Assembly: GCA_038529355.1 (NCBI GenBank)
Contig: JBCBDU010000001.1
Location: 62,001-126,000 of the forward strand
Source of the DNA: CALBPI01 sp038529355
GTDB taxonomy: Bacteria > Pseudomonadota > Gammaproteobacteria > Steroidobacterales > Woeseiaceae
Direction of reading: 5' to 3'
Length of the DNA: 64,000 bases
In this document: one piece after another, positions 9,293 through 17,981 of the stretch
Position numbering within the stretch: position 1 is the stretch's first letter
Layout of the letters: each line of letters begins with the position of its first letter
The notes under the pieces: generated by a model
Told to the model about the DNA's origin: nothing
The model's input: the letters and a program-made list of their open reading frames with translations, nothing else
The model's database searches: none
Made by a program: the position numbers and the translations under genes

Positions 9293-10378
9293 TTAATCCG
9301 TGTCTTGCATGTCGTTCGGACTAGCCCAACGGCGCAATTGAAATGCGTTCTTGTCTTCCAGCGTGCCGAAACTGCCCAGTGCACACAGCGTGTCGCCAAG
9401 TAATAGTTTCGCCGCTTCAGGTTGTTGCAGCGGCAATAGGTCGCCGGGCTGCATGGACACGATACGTCGCAATGGCAGACGCAGACGCCCGACCATAACG
9501 CTGGCACTCACATCGGTTTTTTCAAGGCTGTGGCCCAACGCCTCGCGCCAGTGTGGATCACCGTCGGGATTGCGCGCATTCGTTGCGCCTTCCAAGTCAT
9601 CGGCGATGCTCTGGATTTGCGTATGCGGCATCATCAGATCTAAATAGCCGTTGTGCGTACCTGTTTGCACGAGGAACTTACATACGATCACACGATCTTT
9701 CGGCTCAACGCCGGTACCCAGCGTCGGGTCAAACTCGCGCTGAATGACGCTGGGCTGCAACACGATCAGTTTCTCCCAGGCATCGGGCAGCGCATCGACA
9801 AATTTCGCTAACGCAAGCTCGCTGACCCGCAATTCGCCGGGCGTAAACTGCTGACGAACCTCGGTGGCGATGCTTTGACGCACATCGCTTTCGTGGCTGA
9901 CGAAACCGAAGAACGCTTCAACGAGTCCGGCCAACAGGTTGTTGTCAATGATCACGACAGCGTGGCCCGGTAACGGCGCCATCGCCAACAGGCTGGTGAT
10001 CACTGGCGCCCGTGTTTTCGCAATAGCGGTCGCGTAAGTTGCCGTGAACACATCTTCGGCCGTCATGCTCAAAGGGCACTTCAACAGCGCGGACCAATTC
10101 TGCGACGCACGCTTGGCCCACTGTTGGCAGATACCCTGCAGGCGTGGGTAGCTACCGTAGTTGATGTAAGCATCCGGACGGATTACGTAGTCACTGACCG
10201 AGCTGGCGGTGTCACCTGATTCGGCTCCAATGACTCCGGCAGTCACGCCATCCAGCAGAGCAGCCTTTTCATCTTCGGACAACAGCTCCTCGCCATCGCC
10301 AGCAGCGGTCGCTGCGCCTTCTGCCGTCTCATCCGCGGCAGAAGCAGCTTGTGCATCAGCAGTTTCGTCTTCGGCCAT
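9293..10378 (-). CDS. fliM: Flagellar motor switch protein FliM
   Basis: 361 residues, slightly longer than usual. The CheY-binding motif normally at the extreme N terminus appears as LSEDEKAALLDGV at about 33-45, after an Ala/Glu/Asp-rich extension. The middle domain (about 70-265) and C-terminal SpoA domain (about 280-350, KTDVSASVMVGRLRLPLRRI) are normal. FliM forms the C-ring and transmits CheY-P binding to rotation sense. TAATG overlap with fliL. Confidence 0.97.
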   Translation of the reverse strand: MAEDETADAQAASAADETAEGAATAAGDGEELLSEDEKAALLDGVTAGVIGAESGDTASSVSDYVIRPDAYINYGSYPRLQGICQQWAKRASQNWSALLKCPLSMTAEDVFTATYATAIAKTRAPVITSLLAMAPLPGHAVVIIDNNLLAGLVEAFFGFVSHESDVRQSIATEVRQQFTPGELRVSELALAKFVDALPDAWEKLIVLQPSVIQREFDPTLGTGVEPKDRVIVCKFLVQTGTHNGYLDLMMPHTQIQSIADDLEGATNARNPDGDPHWREALGHSLEKTDVSASVMVGRLRLPLRRIVSMQPGDLLPLQQPEAAKLLLGDTLCALGSFGTLEDKNAFQLRRWASPNDMQDTD

Positions 10379-10887
10379 TACTGCACAACCAGGTTCGTGA
10401 AGTAGACCGCTTCGACACCACCTTCACCCGTTTGCTCGACGAGGATGTTGTTGATTTCCTCAAGCGCCTGGTCAAGCATCTTGGTCTTGCCATCGCGGCC
10501 ATTCAAATCTTCGATCTTGACGTCGCCGTAGAGCAGAATCAGGTTGTTGCGAATCACCGCATTGTGCGCTTCGATCGCATCGATAATCGACTGATCACGC
10601 GCCATCAATTCCAGTGACATCTGCAAAAACCGCGAACGGCCGCGGTCGTCCATGAAATTGATCAGCAGCGGCGGATGGATACCCTGGTAGATTGCCTCCT
10701 TCTTCGGTGGCTCGACATCAACTTCACCTTCTTCGGCGACGGCTTCGGGTTCACCTGCAATCATGCTTTGCACCATCGGTCCGGCAAAAATACCACCGCC
10801 AGCCAGTACGATGCCGGCGACGATCATGATGATCAGTTTGCCTTTGCCGCCTTTCGCGGGTGCTTCCTGCTGCTCTTCTTCGGCCAT
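10378..10887 (-). CDS. fliL: Flagellar basal body-associated protein FliL
   Basis: 169 residues. A Lys/Gly-rich N terminus, one membrane helix (about 18-37), an acidic linker and a periplasmic FliL domain with FLQMSLELMARDQSIIDAIE and the C-terminal EGGVEAVYFTNLVVQ. It surrounds the stator units and supports torque. First gene of a long operon driven by a strong sigma-54 promoter 54-69 bases upstream. Confidence 0.96.
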   Translation of the reverse strand: MAEEEQQEAPAKGGKGKLIIMIVAGIVLAGGGIFAGPMVQSMIAGEPEAVAEEGEVDVEPPKKEAIYQGIHPPLLINFMDDRGRSRFLQMSLELMARDQSIIDAIEAHNAVIRNNLILLYGDVKIEDLNGRDGKTKMLDQALEEINNILVEQTGEGGVEAVYFTNLVVQ

Positions 10888-10940
10888 GTCTACTCCTTAG
10901 CTTGCGCAACTCGAATCGCGCGTGTCCTTTGAAGAGGAAA

Positions 10941-10956
10941 AGCAAGGAGCGTGCCA
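10941..10956 (-). promoter_or_regulatory. Sigma-54 promoter of the fliL operon
   Basis: On the minus strand the bases read TGGCAC-GCTCC-TTGCT, a perfect -24/-12 match (TGGCAC-N5-TTGCW). The predicted start is near 10929, about 40 bases before the fliL ATG. An A/T-rich tract lies just upstream (10957-10980). Activation by FleQ would be expected from Pseudomonas and Vibrio. Confidence 0.88.
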
Positions 10957-11078
10957 ATATTTTTTTCTTATTTATTTCAGCATGTTAGATACTCACGCTT
11001 CATGGGTTCTGCGCCCGATTGCACATAGGCGACAGAAAATTGGCACATGCCAGCGGGCAAACGCCTGGCCGTCATTTA

Positions 11079-12449
11079 TCAGACGTACGTATCCACGAGG
11101 CTTGCGGATGTCAGCGCGACGGCGCCGGTGTCGATCCGGTCCGCGGTATCGTGGTCGGCCGACGAGATTTCATCCGGGTCAGTTTGCGGATTGGCAAAGG
11201 CCGTCTCGCCGCCATCCGGTCGCTCTTTTGGCGCATCGCGAACATCGGCGTCGGTTAATTGCATGCCTTGTTGCTCAAGCAACTCCCGTAACCGCGGCAA
11301 GCTGTTTTCGATCGCGTCGCGTGTCAACGGTTGTCCGGCGACAAACTGCACACGCGTGTTGTTGTCATCAACCTCGATGCGCATCTCAACCGGTCCGAGG
11401 TGCTCAGGGTTCAGGCGCACCTGCGCTGTGCCCAGGCGCGCATGGATGACCCAACCGACGCGCTCGGCAAATTGCCGTGACCAGTCCGGATCGCCGATTT
11501 TCGCACCGACCATCAATTGCGGTGTCGGGTTTTCGCTTACGAACGGTGTTGCCGCTGCGTTTGCAATCTGTGCCACCCGCGCTGTTTGCGCAGTGGAGGG
11601 GTTGTCCGGCAAACGGATATCGATGGCGGACAGCGATTGGATCGTATCGCGATCTTTGCCGCGCGCGACCTGCGCCAGTTGCAAGATGGGCGGTGGCAAG
11701 CCACTTTGGGTTGGGCTTGCCGCACTTTGTGTCGATGGCAATGGCGCATCGATGACCGGCAGTGCAGCGTTAGCGCGTCCTGCGGCCATCAAGTCATCTT
11801 TTCCCCGGCGTGTCAGCAAATGCGCCAACGCTGTTGCCGGATTCGCATCTGCCGCATCCAGCGTCAGCGCTTGATCGGGAGACTTGAGCGGCACGCTTAG
11901 CGTGGATGGCGGTAGCACGCCATCACCCTCGGCAAGACCCACTGACGATTTAGCGAGTGGTGGCGCAAGCGCAGATGGCAACGCCGTTGCCGCCGCCGGA
12001 GTTGCGACGCTCAGCACCGGCACCACCTCTGTCGACGCGTCCTGCCCGCTCAGCTGCACATTGACCGTATTCGGCCACGCGATTTGTTGAGTGATGGCAG
12101 CAAGCCTGTCCGCTGCATCCTGTGGCAAAACTTCGCGTAACTCATCGAGCCACACACTGTTGCTCTCGAACACGCCGCCTTCGCCGCCGGTCACGGCTGA
12201 CGCAAGCGCAGGCAATGTATTGCCATCAAGTGCCGGCAATACATTGCCGTCGTCGCCGCCGGCAGTCTCTTCCGATTGCTGCTGCAGTAGCAGTGCGGCG
12301 AACTGTACGGCAGCATCCAGCGCTTCGGGCTGTGCCGAGCCGGATTCTCCGGGACGCAGCGAAGTATCTGTTTTAAATAGCATTAATCCACTTTTTCCAG
12401 CACCAGAGTCACTACCTGGCAGTAAAACGGAAAGCGTTGTTTGAGTCAT
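11079..12449 (-). CDS. fliK: Flagellar hook-length control protein FliK
   Basis: 456 residues. The first two thirds are low complexity, rich in Ala, Gln, Leu, Pro and Ser. The conserved C-terminal domain (about 320-410) contains RVGWVIHARLGTAQVRLNPEHLGPVEMRIEVDDN and a RDAIENSLPRLRELLEQQGM motif, as in FliK. It is the secreted molecular ruler that makes FlhB switch export specificity. It is not overlapped by neighbours and has its own predicted sigma-54 promoter. Confidence 0.95.
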   Translation of the reverse strand: MTQTTLSVLLPGSDSGAGKSGLMLFKTDTSLRPGESGSAQPEALDAAVQFAALLLQQQSEETAGGDDGNVLPALDGNTLPALASAVTGGEGGVFESNSVWLDELREVLPQDAADRLAAITQQIAWPNTVNVQLSGQDASTEVVPVLSVATPAAATALPSALAPPLAKSSVGLAEGDGVLPPSTLSVPLKSPDQALTLDAADANPATALAHLLTRRGKDDLMAAGRANAALPVIDAPLPSTQSAASPTQSGLPPPILQLAQVARGKDRDTIQSLSAIDIRLPDNPSTAQTARVAQIANAAATPFVSENPTPQLMVGAKIGDPDWSRQFAERVGWVIHARLGTAQVRLNPEHLGPVEMRIEVDDNNTRVQFVAGQPLTRDAIENSLPRLRELLEQQGMQLTDADVRDAPKERPDGGETAFANPQTDPDEISSADHDTADRIDTGAVALTSASLVDTYV

Positions 12450-12517
12450 GGCGTTGGTTCCGAAGGCTCTGGCCAGCAGTAGCCCGTTACGTGAAGTTGT
12501 TACCTGCTAGTAGTGTT

Positions 12518-12533
12518 TGCACGACGCGTGCCA
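12518..12533 (-). promoter_or_regulatory. Probable sigma-54 promoter of fliK
   Basis: On the minus strand the bases read TGGCAC-GCGTC-GTGCA: the -24 element is perfect, and the -12 element has G instead of T at its first position. The predicted start lies near 12507, about 58 bases before fliK, and the site is within 25 bases of the fliJ stop. Confidence 0.6.
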
Positions 12534-12538
12534 AGTTG

Positions 12539-12988
12539 CTAGCCGGCAAAGGGCACACGACCGTGGCGCTGCGCAGCTAGCTCATCGTCTGCCTTTTGCT
12601 CACGCACCAGTGCTTGCTGCTCGGCGACCGAACGCAACCGTGCACGCAACTGCTTAAGCGATTCGGCACGCGCGCGTTTTTGTTGCCAAACCGAGCGCAA
12701 CGCATGACAGCGCAACTGCTGCTGCTCAATGACGTCCTGCTGCGCCGCAATCGCGGCGTCCAACTTGGTCAAGAATTCGTTGTAGTCTTGCCAGTGTTGT
12801 CCTTGCCAGCGTCCGGGCTCGGCACTGGTTGTGGCATAGCCGCCACGATACTGAATTAACTCGTGCAGCGTTTGCCGATGTTCGCTCAGGATGCGTTCGG
12901 CGCTCGCAAGCTCGGCGCCCGCCTCGTCGGCTTGCGTGGACGCAAAGCGTTGCACAGGTGCAAGACGTTTAACCCGGTCACGACTCAT
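12539..12988 (-). CDS. fliJ: Flagellar export chaperone/stalk protein FliJ
   Basis: 149 residues, almost wholly alpha-helical with coiled-coil character, rich in Arg, Gln and Ala, as expected for FliJ. Recognisable N-terminal FliJ elements are VQRFASTQADEAGAELASAE and LHELIQYRGGY. FliJ inserts into the FliI hexamer and contacts FlhA. ATGA overlap with fliI. Confidence 0.93.
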   Translation of the reverse strand: MSRDRVKRLAPVQRFASTQADEAGAELASAERILSEHRQTLHELIQYRGGYATTSAEPGRWQGQHWQDYNEFLTKLDAAIAAQQDVIEQQQLRCHALRSVWQQKRARAESLKQLRARLRSVAEQQALVREQKADDELAAQRHGRVPFAG

Positions 12989-14364
12989 CCGTCACCGGCC
13001 TGCGATGACGTGGCGTCGGTAATCAACGCCGCGAGCTGCGCCAAACTGTCAGCCAGTGGTACAGAGACGTCAGCAGACTGGCGCAGGAACTGCTGGATGT
13101 GTGGCCACATCGCAATCGCCTGATCGACTTCCGAACTGCTACCGGGTTGATACGCACCAATCGCGATCAGGTCCTGGTTTTGCTGATACAGCGAATACAT
13201 GCGTCGCAGTGCGATTACTTGTTCACGTTGCGCCGGCGTCGTAATTTGCAACATCGCGCGACTCACGGACTGTTCGATGTCGATCGCCGGATAGTGTCCG
13301 CTATCGGCCAACGTGCGTGATAATACGATGTGACCATCAAGAATGGCGCGCGCGGCATCGACAATTGGATCGTTTTGGTCATCGCCTTCGGCCAGAACCG
13401 TGTAGATCGCCGTGATGGAACCACCGCCGGATGCGCCATTGCCAGCGCGCTCCACCAGTTGCGGCAGCTTGGCAAACACCGAGGGTGGATAACCCTTGGT
13501 CGCCGGCGGCTCGCCAATCGCTAGCGCCATTTCCCGCTGCGCCTGTGCATAACGCGTCAGTGAATCCATGAGCAGTAATACGCGCTGACCCTGATCGCGA
13601 AAATATTCGGCAATCGCCGTCGCCAACGCGGCGCCCTGCAAGCGCATCAACGGCGGATCATCAGCTGGGCTTGCCACTACCACCGCACGCCTGAGCCCGG
13701 CTTCGCCAAGCGTCAGATCGACAAACTCCTTAACTTCACGACCACGTTCGCCAATCAGACCAACCACAATGACATCCGCCTCGGTAAAGCGCGTCATCAT
13801 GCCCAGCAAAACGCTCTTGCCGACGCCGCTGCCTGCGAACAGACCTAATCGTTGGCCTCGACCGATCGGCAGCAGCGTGTTGATGGCACGCACACCCACA
13901 TCGAGCGGTTCGGTGATTGGCTGACGTTGTAGCGGATTGATCGATTCGGGGTTCAGATCAACCCAGCCATCACCGCGCGGCGGCGGCCCACCATCCAGCG
14001 GTTGACCACCGCCATCGATCACACGACCGAGCAAACCCTCACCGACGGCAATACGTTTCATGCCGCCAGTAGGAATCACGCGTGCATTGGGAGAGATGCC
14101 ATGCACGCCGTCGGTAGGCATCAGGAACAAGCGGTCTCCCGAGAAGCCGACAACCTCAGCATCAACGCGCCGGCCATCGTCGCCAATAATCTCGCAATGC
14201 GAGCCCACAGCGGCGCTGCAGCCTTCCGCCTCCAAGGTCAATCCAACGGTGCGCCGCAACTGCCCTGCCACGACCACTGAAGGCCGTGACAGACTGTGCT
14301 GCAGACGCCACTTCAGGCGATCACCGAGCGAGGACTGCAAGTGTTCGGTATACGGATTATTCAC
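12985..14364 (-). CDS. fliI: Flagellum-specific ATPase FliI
   Basis: About 459 residues from a GTG at 14364; an in-frame TTG at 14379 would add five residues and overlap fliH more. Walker A AGSGVGKS is at about 177-184, followed by the typical GLIGERGREVKEF segment, the Walker B-type LLLMDSLTRYAQAQRE and EPPATKGYPPSVFAKLP. F1-beta-like ATPase that powers substrate unloading for type III export, with FliH and FliJ. The operon order fliGHIJ is canonical. Confidence 0.97.
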   Translation of the reverse strand: MNNPYTEHLQSSLGDRLKWRLQHSLSRPSVVVAGQLRRTVGLTLEAEGCSAAVGSHCEIIGDDGRRVDAEVVGFSGDRLFLMPTDGVHGISPNARVIPTGGMKRIAVGEGLLGRVIDGGGQPLDGGPPPRGDGWVDLNPESINPLQRQPITEPLDVGVRAINTLLPIGRGQRLGLFAGSGVGKSVLLGMMTRFTEADVIVVGLIGERGREVKEFVDLTLGEAGLRRAVVVASPADDPPLMRLQGAALATAIAEYFRDQGQRVLLLMDSLTRYAQAQREMALAIGEPPATKGYPPSVFAKLPQLVERAGNGASGGGSITAIYTVLAEGDDQNDPIVDAARAILDGHIVLSRTLADSGHYPAIDIEQSVSRAMLQITTPAQREQVIALRRMYSLYQQNQDLIAIGAYQPGSSSEVDQAIAMWPHIQQFLRQSADVSVPLADSLAQLAALITDATSSQAGDG

Positions 14365-14980
14365 TGCGTTGATCGCCAACGAGCTCGTTCACCATCGACT
14401 CGATTCGCGTCTCAACGCGCGCATCCACTTCCGAGGCGTGGCTTGTGATGTGGCAACCACCCCGAGTCAGCGCTGGATCAGAAACCAACGCCCAGCGCTG
14501 CTCACCGGTGTCGGGCGCGTTGCTGGCCGATACGATGGCTGCGAGCCTCTCCGCGTCTTCGGGATGCACGCGCACTTCAATGTTGCGAGTTGCCGAAGGC
14601 AGTTTGTCGACAGCATCGCGGACCAGCCCGATGATGCTATCCGGCTCGAGCTCAAGCTGGCGCCGGAACAGCCGCCCAACCAGACGCGACACCATCTGCA
14701 GTAACTGTGCCTCCAACTCATCTTCGAGTTGTTCGAGCGGCGCAGCGAGCGCATCAAGCGCCTGGCTCAGTAATGCGCTGCGCTCAGCAAGCTCTTTGCG
14801 ACCGGTCTGCAGCGCCTCGCTCATACCCGCCTCGTAACCCTCTTTGTGGGCCTGCTGGTAAGTCTCATCGTAAATCTGTTGTTGCAGCTGCTCTAATTCA
14901 CCCGCCGTCGGAATCGACTCGGGTGCGGGAAAACTGGGCGCCTGCCAACGGGTATCAGCAACCTCAGACATATTCGTCAT
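14357..14980 (-). CDS. fliH: Flagellar export protein FliH
   Basis: About 207 residues. The frame is open from a GTG at 14989, with ATGs at 14980 and 14971; all overlap the end of fliG and the choice is uncertain. The central region (YQQAHKEGYEAGMSEALQTG) carries the helical GxxxG-type repeat of FliH, and the C-terminal domain (RNIEVRVHPEDAERLAAIV, RGGCHI) resembles the V/F-ATPase delta/E stalk. It negatively regulates FliI and tethers it to FliN. Confidence 0.94.
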   Translation of the reverse strand: MTNMSEVADTRWQAPSFPAPESIPTAGELEQLQQQIYDETYQQAHKEGYEAGMSEALQTGRKELAERSALLSQALDALAAPLEQLEDELEAQLLQMVSRLVGRLFRRQLELEPDSIIGLVRDAVDKLPSATRNIEVRVHPEDAERLAAIVSASNAPDTGEQRWALVSDPALTRGGCHITSHASEVDARVETRIESMVNELVGDQRSE

Positions 14981-15968
14981 CGCTGTCACCGAGATTCAGA
15001 TCGCCGGCATCCGCCAGCTTGCGAGCAATTTCCAGAATGTCTTTTTGCGCCTGCTCGACATCGGCCAGCTTCATTGGACCGCGCGCTTCCATATCTTCTT
15101 CCAGCAAAGCGGCAGCGCGCTTCGACATGTTGCCGAAGATCTTTTTCTGTACAGCAGGATCAGCACCTTTCAGCGCAACCACGAGTACGTCGTTCGACAC
15201 TTCGCGCAGCAACGTCTGGATGCCGCGATCATCGACGTTCAACAGACTATCAAATACAAACATCATCTCGGCGATGCGACTACCCAGTTCGGCGTTCGTG
15301 CGATTGATGTTCTCCAGTAACGTTTCGCCGTCGGCATTATTCAGTGCGTTGACGATGCCAGCCGCGACACGGTCGCCGCCGACCTTGGCGGTGCGACCGA
15401 CATCGATGCTATTGCTTTTGGCCGCGATCAGAGATTCAATCTCTGCCAATGCGCTTTGTTGCACATCATCAAGGCGTGCGACGCGCATGACCACTTCGGC
15501 CCGCAACGTATCGTCGAACTGCTCCAAAACCTCGGCAGCTTGCTCAGGCTCTAGGTACGACAATACGATCGCAACGATCTGCGGATGTTCATCGCGCAGC
15601 AATTGCGCGATCGCTTCGCCGCTCATCCATTTTAGCGTTTCGAATCCGTTAGTGGTCGCACTGCCCAGAATGCGATCAATAAATGCATCAGCCTTGGTCG
15701 CGCCGAATGCATTCGTCAACACTTTGCGAATGTAGTCATCCACCCCAATGCCGAACGACGTTTGATCATCAACCGTGGTTACGAACTCCGACAAAATATT
15801 GTCTGCGGTATCACGCGAGACGTCTTTCAATCCGGCCATTGCCAGACCCACTGCCTGCACTTCTTTTGGAGACATATGCCGCAATACCGAGGAAGCCTCC
15901 TCTTCGCCAAGCGTCATCAACAAAATTGCGGCGCGCTGCGTACCGGCTAGATCCTTATCATCCGCCAT
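14964..15968 (-). CDS. fliG: Flagellar motor switch protein FliG
   Basis: 334 residues from the ATG at 15968 (MADDKDLAGTQRAAILLMTL). A longer reading upstream would overlap fliF heavily. N-terminal FliF-binding domain, the middle EHPQIVAIVLSYL motif and the C-terminal torque domain with FVFDSLLNVDDRGIQTLLREV are all normal. FliG contacts the MotA stator. It overlaps the end of fliF by 11 bases. Confidence 0.98.
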   Translation of the reverse strand: MADDKDLAGTQRAAILLMTLGEEEASSVLRHMSPKEVQAVGLAMAGLKDVSRDTADNILSEFVTTVDDQTSFGIGVDDYIRKVLTNAFGATKADAFIDRILGSATTNGFETLKWMSGEAIAQLLRDEHPQIVAIVLSYLEPEQAAEVLEQFDDTLRAEVVMRVARLDDVQQSALAEIESLIAAKSNSIDVGRTAKVGGDRVAAGIVNALNNADGETLLENINRTNAELGSRIAEMMFVFDSLLNVDDRGIQTLLREVSNDVLVVALKGADPAVQKKIFGNMSKRAAALLEEDMEARGPMKLADVEQAQKDILEIARKLADAGDLNLGDSDDEYV

Positions 15969-17631
15969 CGGTATCAATCCATTTGCGCACGACCTGCGCA
16001 ACGCGCGCAGGGTCATGCCCAGTGATGTTACGCGCCGCTGTCACCTTCTCCTGATAGGTCAATGCACCGCCCGACTCGCCGGGCGCATCCAGCTGCCCGG
16101 ACACGGCTGCCGCACCGGATGTTTGCCCTGGTAGCAGCGTTGTCAGCGACCCCGGTGGTGGCTCGACAATGCTCTTCAACATCGGGCGCACAATCCCGAA
16201 CGCCAGCGCAAGCGCAAGAATGACGCCCGTCGCTTGTTTGGCAATTTCGCGCACCATCGGGCGCTCCCAAATCGCCGGGCCTTCAACTTCAGCAGCTTCA
16301 GGCGGCGCGACAAACGGCGCGCTCAGCACCTCAACGGTGTCACCGCGCGCAGCGTCGAAACCAACAGCCTCGCGCACCAGTGCCGTGACTCGTTCCAGAT
16401 CAATCGCCGGTGCAACCACATTGCTCGCTGCTGCATCGTCCTGCGCAGCGTCGTCGCCAGCAGCTGCAGGCGCGGCACCGAGCACAGCGGCTTCATTAAT
16501 CAGCACGGCCACAGACAAGCGCCGGATGTTGCCTGTCGGCGCCCGCGTGCGACTGACCGTCTTGTCCATTTCATAGTTGCGCGTTGCTTGCCGCGAAGAA
16601 TTGACCGTCGTGTCCGGTACGCCATCTTCGAGCGCACCATTGCCACCTGCTTCCGGTGGCGTGTTAGACAGCGCACCAGGCACGCCACCATTCAATGCAT
16701 CCTCAGCCAGACGTTGTTGTTCGCTGACCTGTTCGCTGCGCACCACCTGGCTGGACGGATCAAAACGTTCTGTGGTTTGTTCGGTGATCGTGAAATCCAG
16801 ATCCGCAACCACTTCTGCACGAATGCTACCTGGGCCGAGCAGTGGCGTGAGCAGTTGTTCGATGCGGCGGCGATAGTCCGCTTCGAGTGCACGCGAAATC
16901 TTGAACTGTGCAGCCGACAGGGCCTCGTCGGTCATCGCATCACTTTGACTGAGCAACCGACCAAACTGATCGATCAACGTCACATCCGCTGCTGACATGC
17001 CCGGTATGCTGCCGGCAACCAAATTGACAATAGACGCTGCCTGCGCAGCTTCCAATTGCTGGCCACCGTACAAGTGCAACAACACCGACGCACTCGGCGC
17101 TTGCTGATCTCGAATGAATGCCGATTGTTTCGGCACAGCCAGATGCACGCGCGCATCCTGCACCGAGCGTAGCGACTTGATCGTGCGCGAGAGCTCCGCT
17201 TCTTGGGCGTGCTGGTAGCGCGCCGACTCCATAAACTGGCTGACACCAAAGCTGGAGGCATCGCCCATCGCTTCCATGCCCACGGTACCACCCTGCGGCA
17301 GCCCTTGAGATGCGAGCTGCATACGCGCCTCGTGCACCTGATCCGAGCGCACGCGAATGGCGCCCGTTGCAGAGCTGATGTCGTGCTCGATACCGGCCGT
17401 GCGCAGCGCGTCGACCACGGCCGCAGCGTCACGCTCTTCAAGCCCGCCGTACAACTGCGTAAAGTCAGGTGACTTTGACCACATGACAACGGCGACGCCA
17501 ATCGCAACGCTTGCGGCAATGCCGATCAAGGACATCAGCTGCTTGACTGCCGGTATCCTGACGAGCGTCGAGAGCTGAATCTGCGGCGCAACCGGCGCAG
17601 GCAGCTCGGCGATGTTTGTGGTTCCTTCCAT
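15958..17631 (-). CDS. fliF: Flagellar MS-ring protein FliF
   Basis: 557 residues. An N-terminal membrane helix lies at about 35-52 and a second at about 456-476. The periplasmic region has ring-building motifs (LYGGLEERDAAAVVDALRTAGI; SARYQHAQEAELSRTIKSL; RVHLAVPKQSAF). The C-terminal tail that binds FliG ends with RVAQVVRKWIDTDGG. FliF is the base on which rod and C-ring assemble. Confidence 0.98.
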   Translation of the reverse strand: MEGTTNIAELPAPVAPQIQLSTLVRIPAVKQLMSLIGIAASVAIGVAVVMWSKSPDFTQLYGGLEERDAAAVVDALRTAGIEHDISSATGAIRVRSDQVHEARMQLASQGLPQGGTVGMEAMGDASSFGVSQFMESARYQHAQEAELSRTIKSLRSVQDARVHLAVPKQSAFIRDQQAPSASVLLHLYGGQQLEAAQAASIVNLVAGSIPGMSAADVTLIDQFGRLLSQSDAMTDEALSAAQFKISRALEADYRRRIEQLLTPLLGPGSIRAEVVADLDFTITEQTTERFDPSSQVVRSEQVSEQQRLAEDALNGGVPGALSNTPPEAGGNGALEDGVPDTTVNSSRQATRNYEMDKTVSRTRAPTGNIRRLSVAVLINEAAVLGAAPAAAGDDAAQDDAAASNVVAPAIDLERVTALVREAVGFDAARGDTVEVLSAPFVAPPEAAEVEGPAIWERPMVREIAKQATGVILALALAFGIVRPMLKSIVEPPPGSLTTLLPGQTSGAAAVSGQLDAPGESGGALTYQEKVTAARNITGHDPARVAQVVRKWIDTDGG

Positions 17632-17669
17632 CTTGGTTAATCCATCCTTGAATCAGTGAGTGGTGGTGC

Positions 17670-17981
17670 TCAGACCGGCATATTCATGACTTCCTGATAC
17701 GCATTTACGAGTTTGTTGCGCACCTCCGTCATCGCCTGGAAGGACAGGCTGGCTTTTTGTAGCGACACCATCACCTGGGTCAGATCGGCGTCTGGCGCCC
17801 CGACCTCGAAAGCGCTCGCCTGCGCAGCCGCCGTTTGTTGCGTGTCATTGACGGCAGCGACGGATCGCGCCAGCAAAGATGAGAACTGGCCTGCGTCTGC
17901 CTGATTGACATTGTTAACGCGCAGCGGCGCGCCGAGGTCACGAATTTGCGCTAGTACCTGCGCGGTATTGATATCTGTCAT
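17670..17981 (-). CDS. fliE: Flagellar hook-basal body protein FliE
   Basis: 103 residues, small and helical. The C-terminal half (LTQVMVSLQKASLSFQAMTEVRNKLVNAYQEVMNMPV) is diagnostic. It joins the MS-ring to the proximal rod. The start overlaps the fleR stop as ATGA, so fliE is transcribed with fleSR. I found no sigma-54 promoter just upstream of it. Confidence 0.98.
   Translation of the reverse strand: MTDINTAQVLAQIRDLGAPLRVNNVNQADAGQFSSLLARSVAAVNDTQQTAAAQASAFEVGAPDADLTQVMVSLQKASLSFQAMTEVRNKLVNAYQEVMNMPV

Noticed and set aside
13330..14704. Long plus-strand frames opposite fliI and fliH
   Set aside because: They mirror conserved flagellar genes on the minus strand; high GC at third positions leaves such shadows open.
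15969..16016. Longer FliG reading starting at 16016
   Set aside because: It would overlap fliF by about 59 bases, and the conserved FliG N terminus begins at MADDKDLAGTQ.
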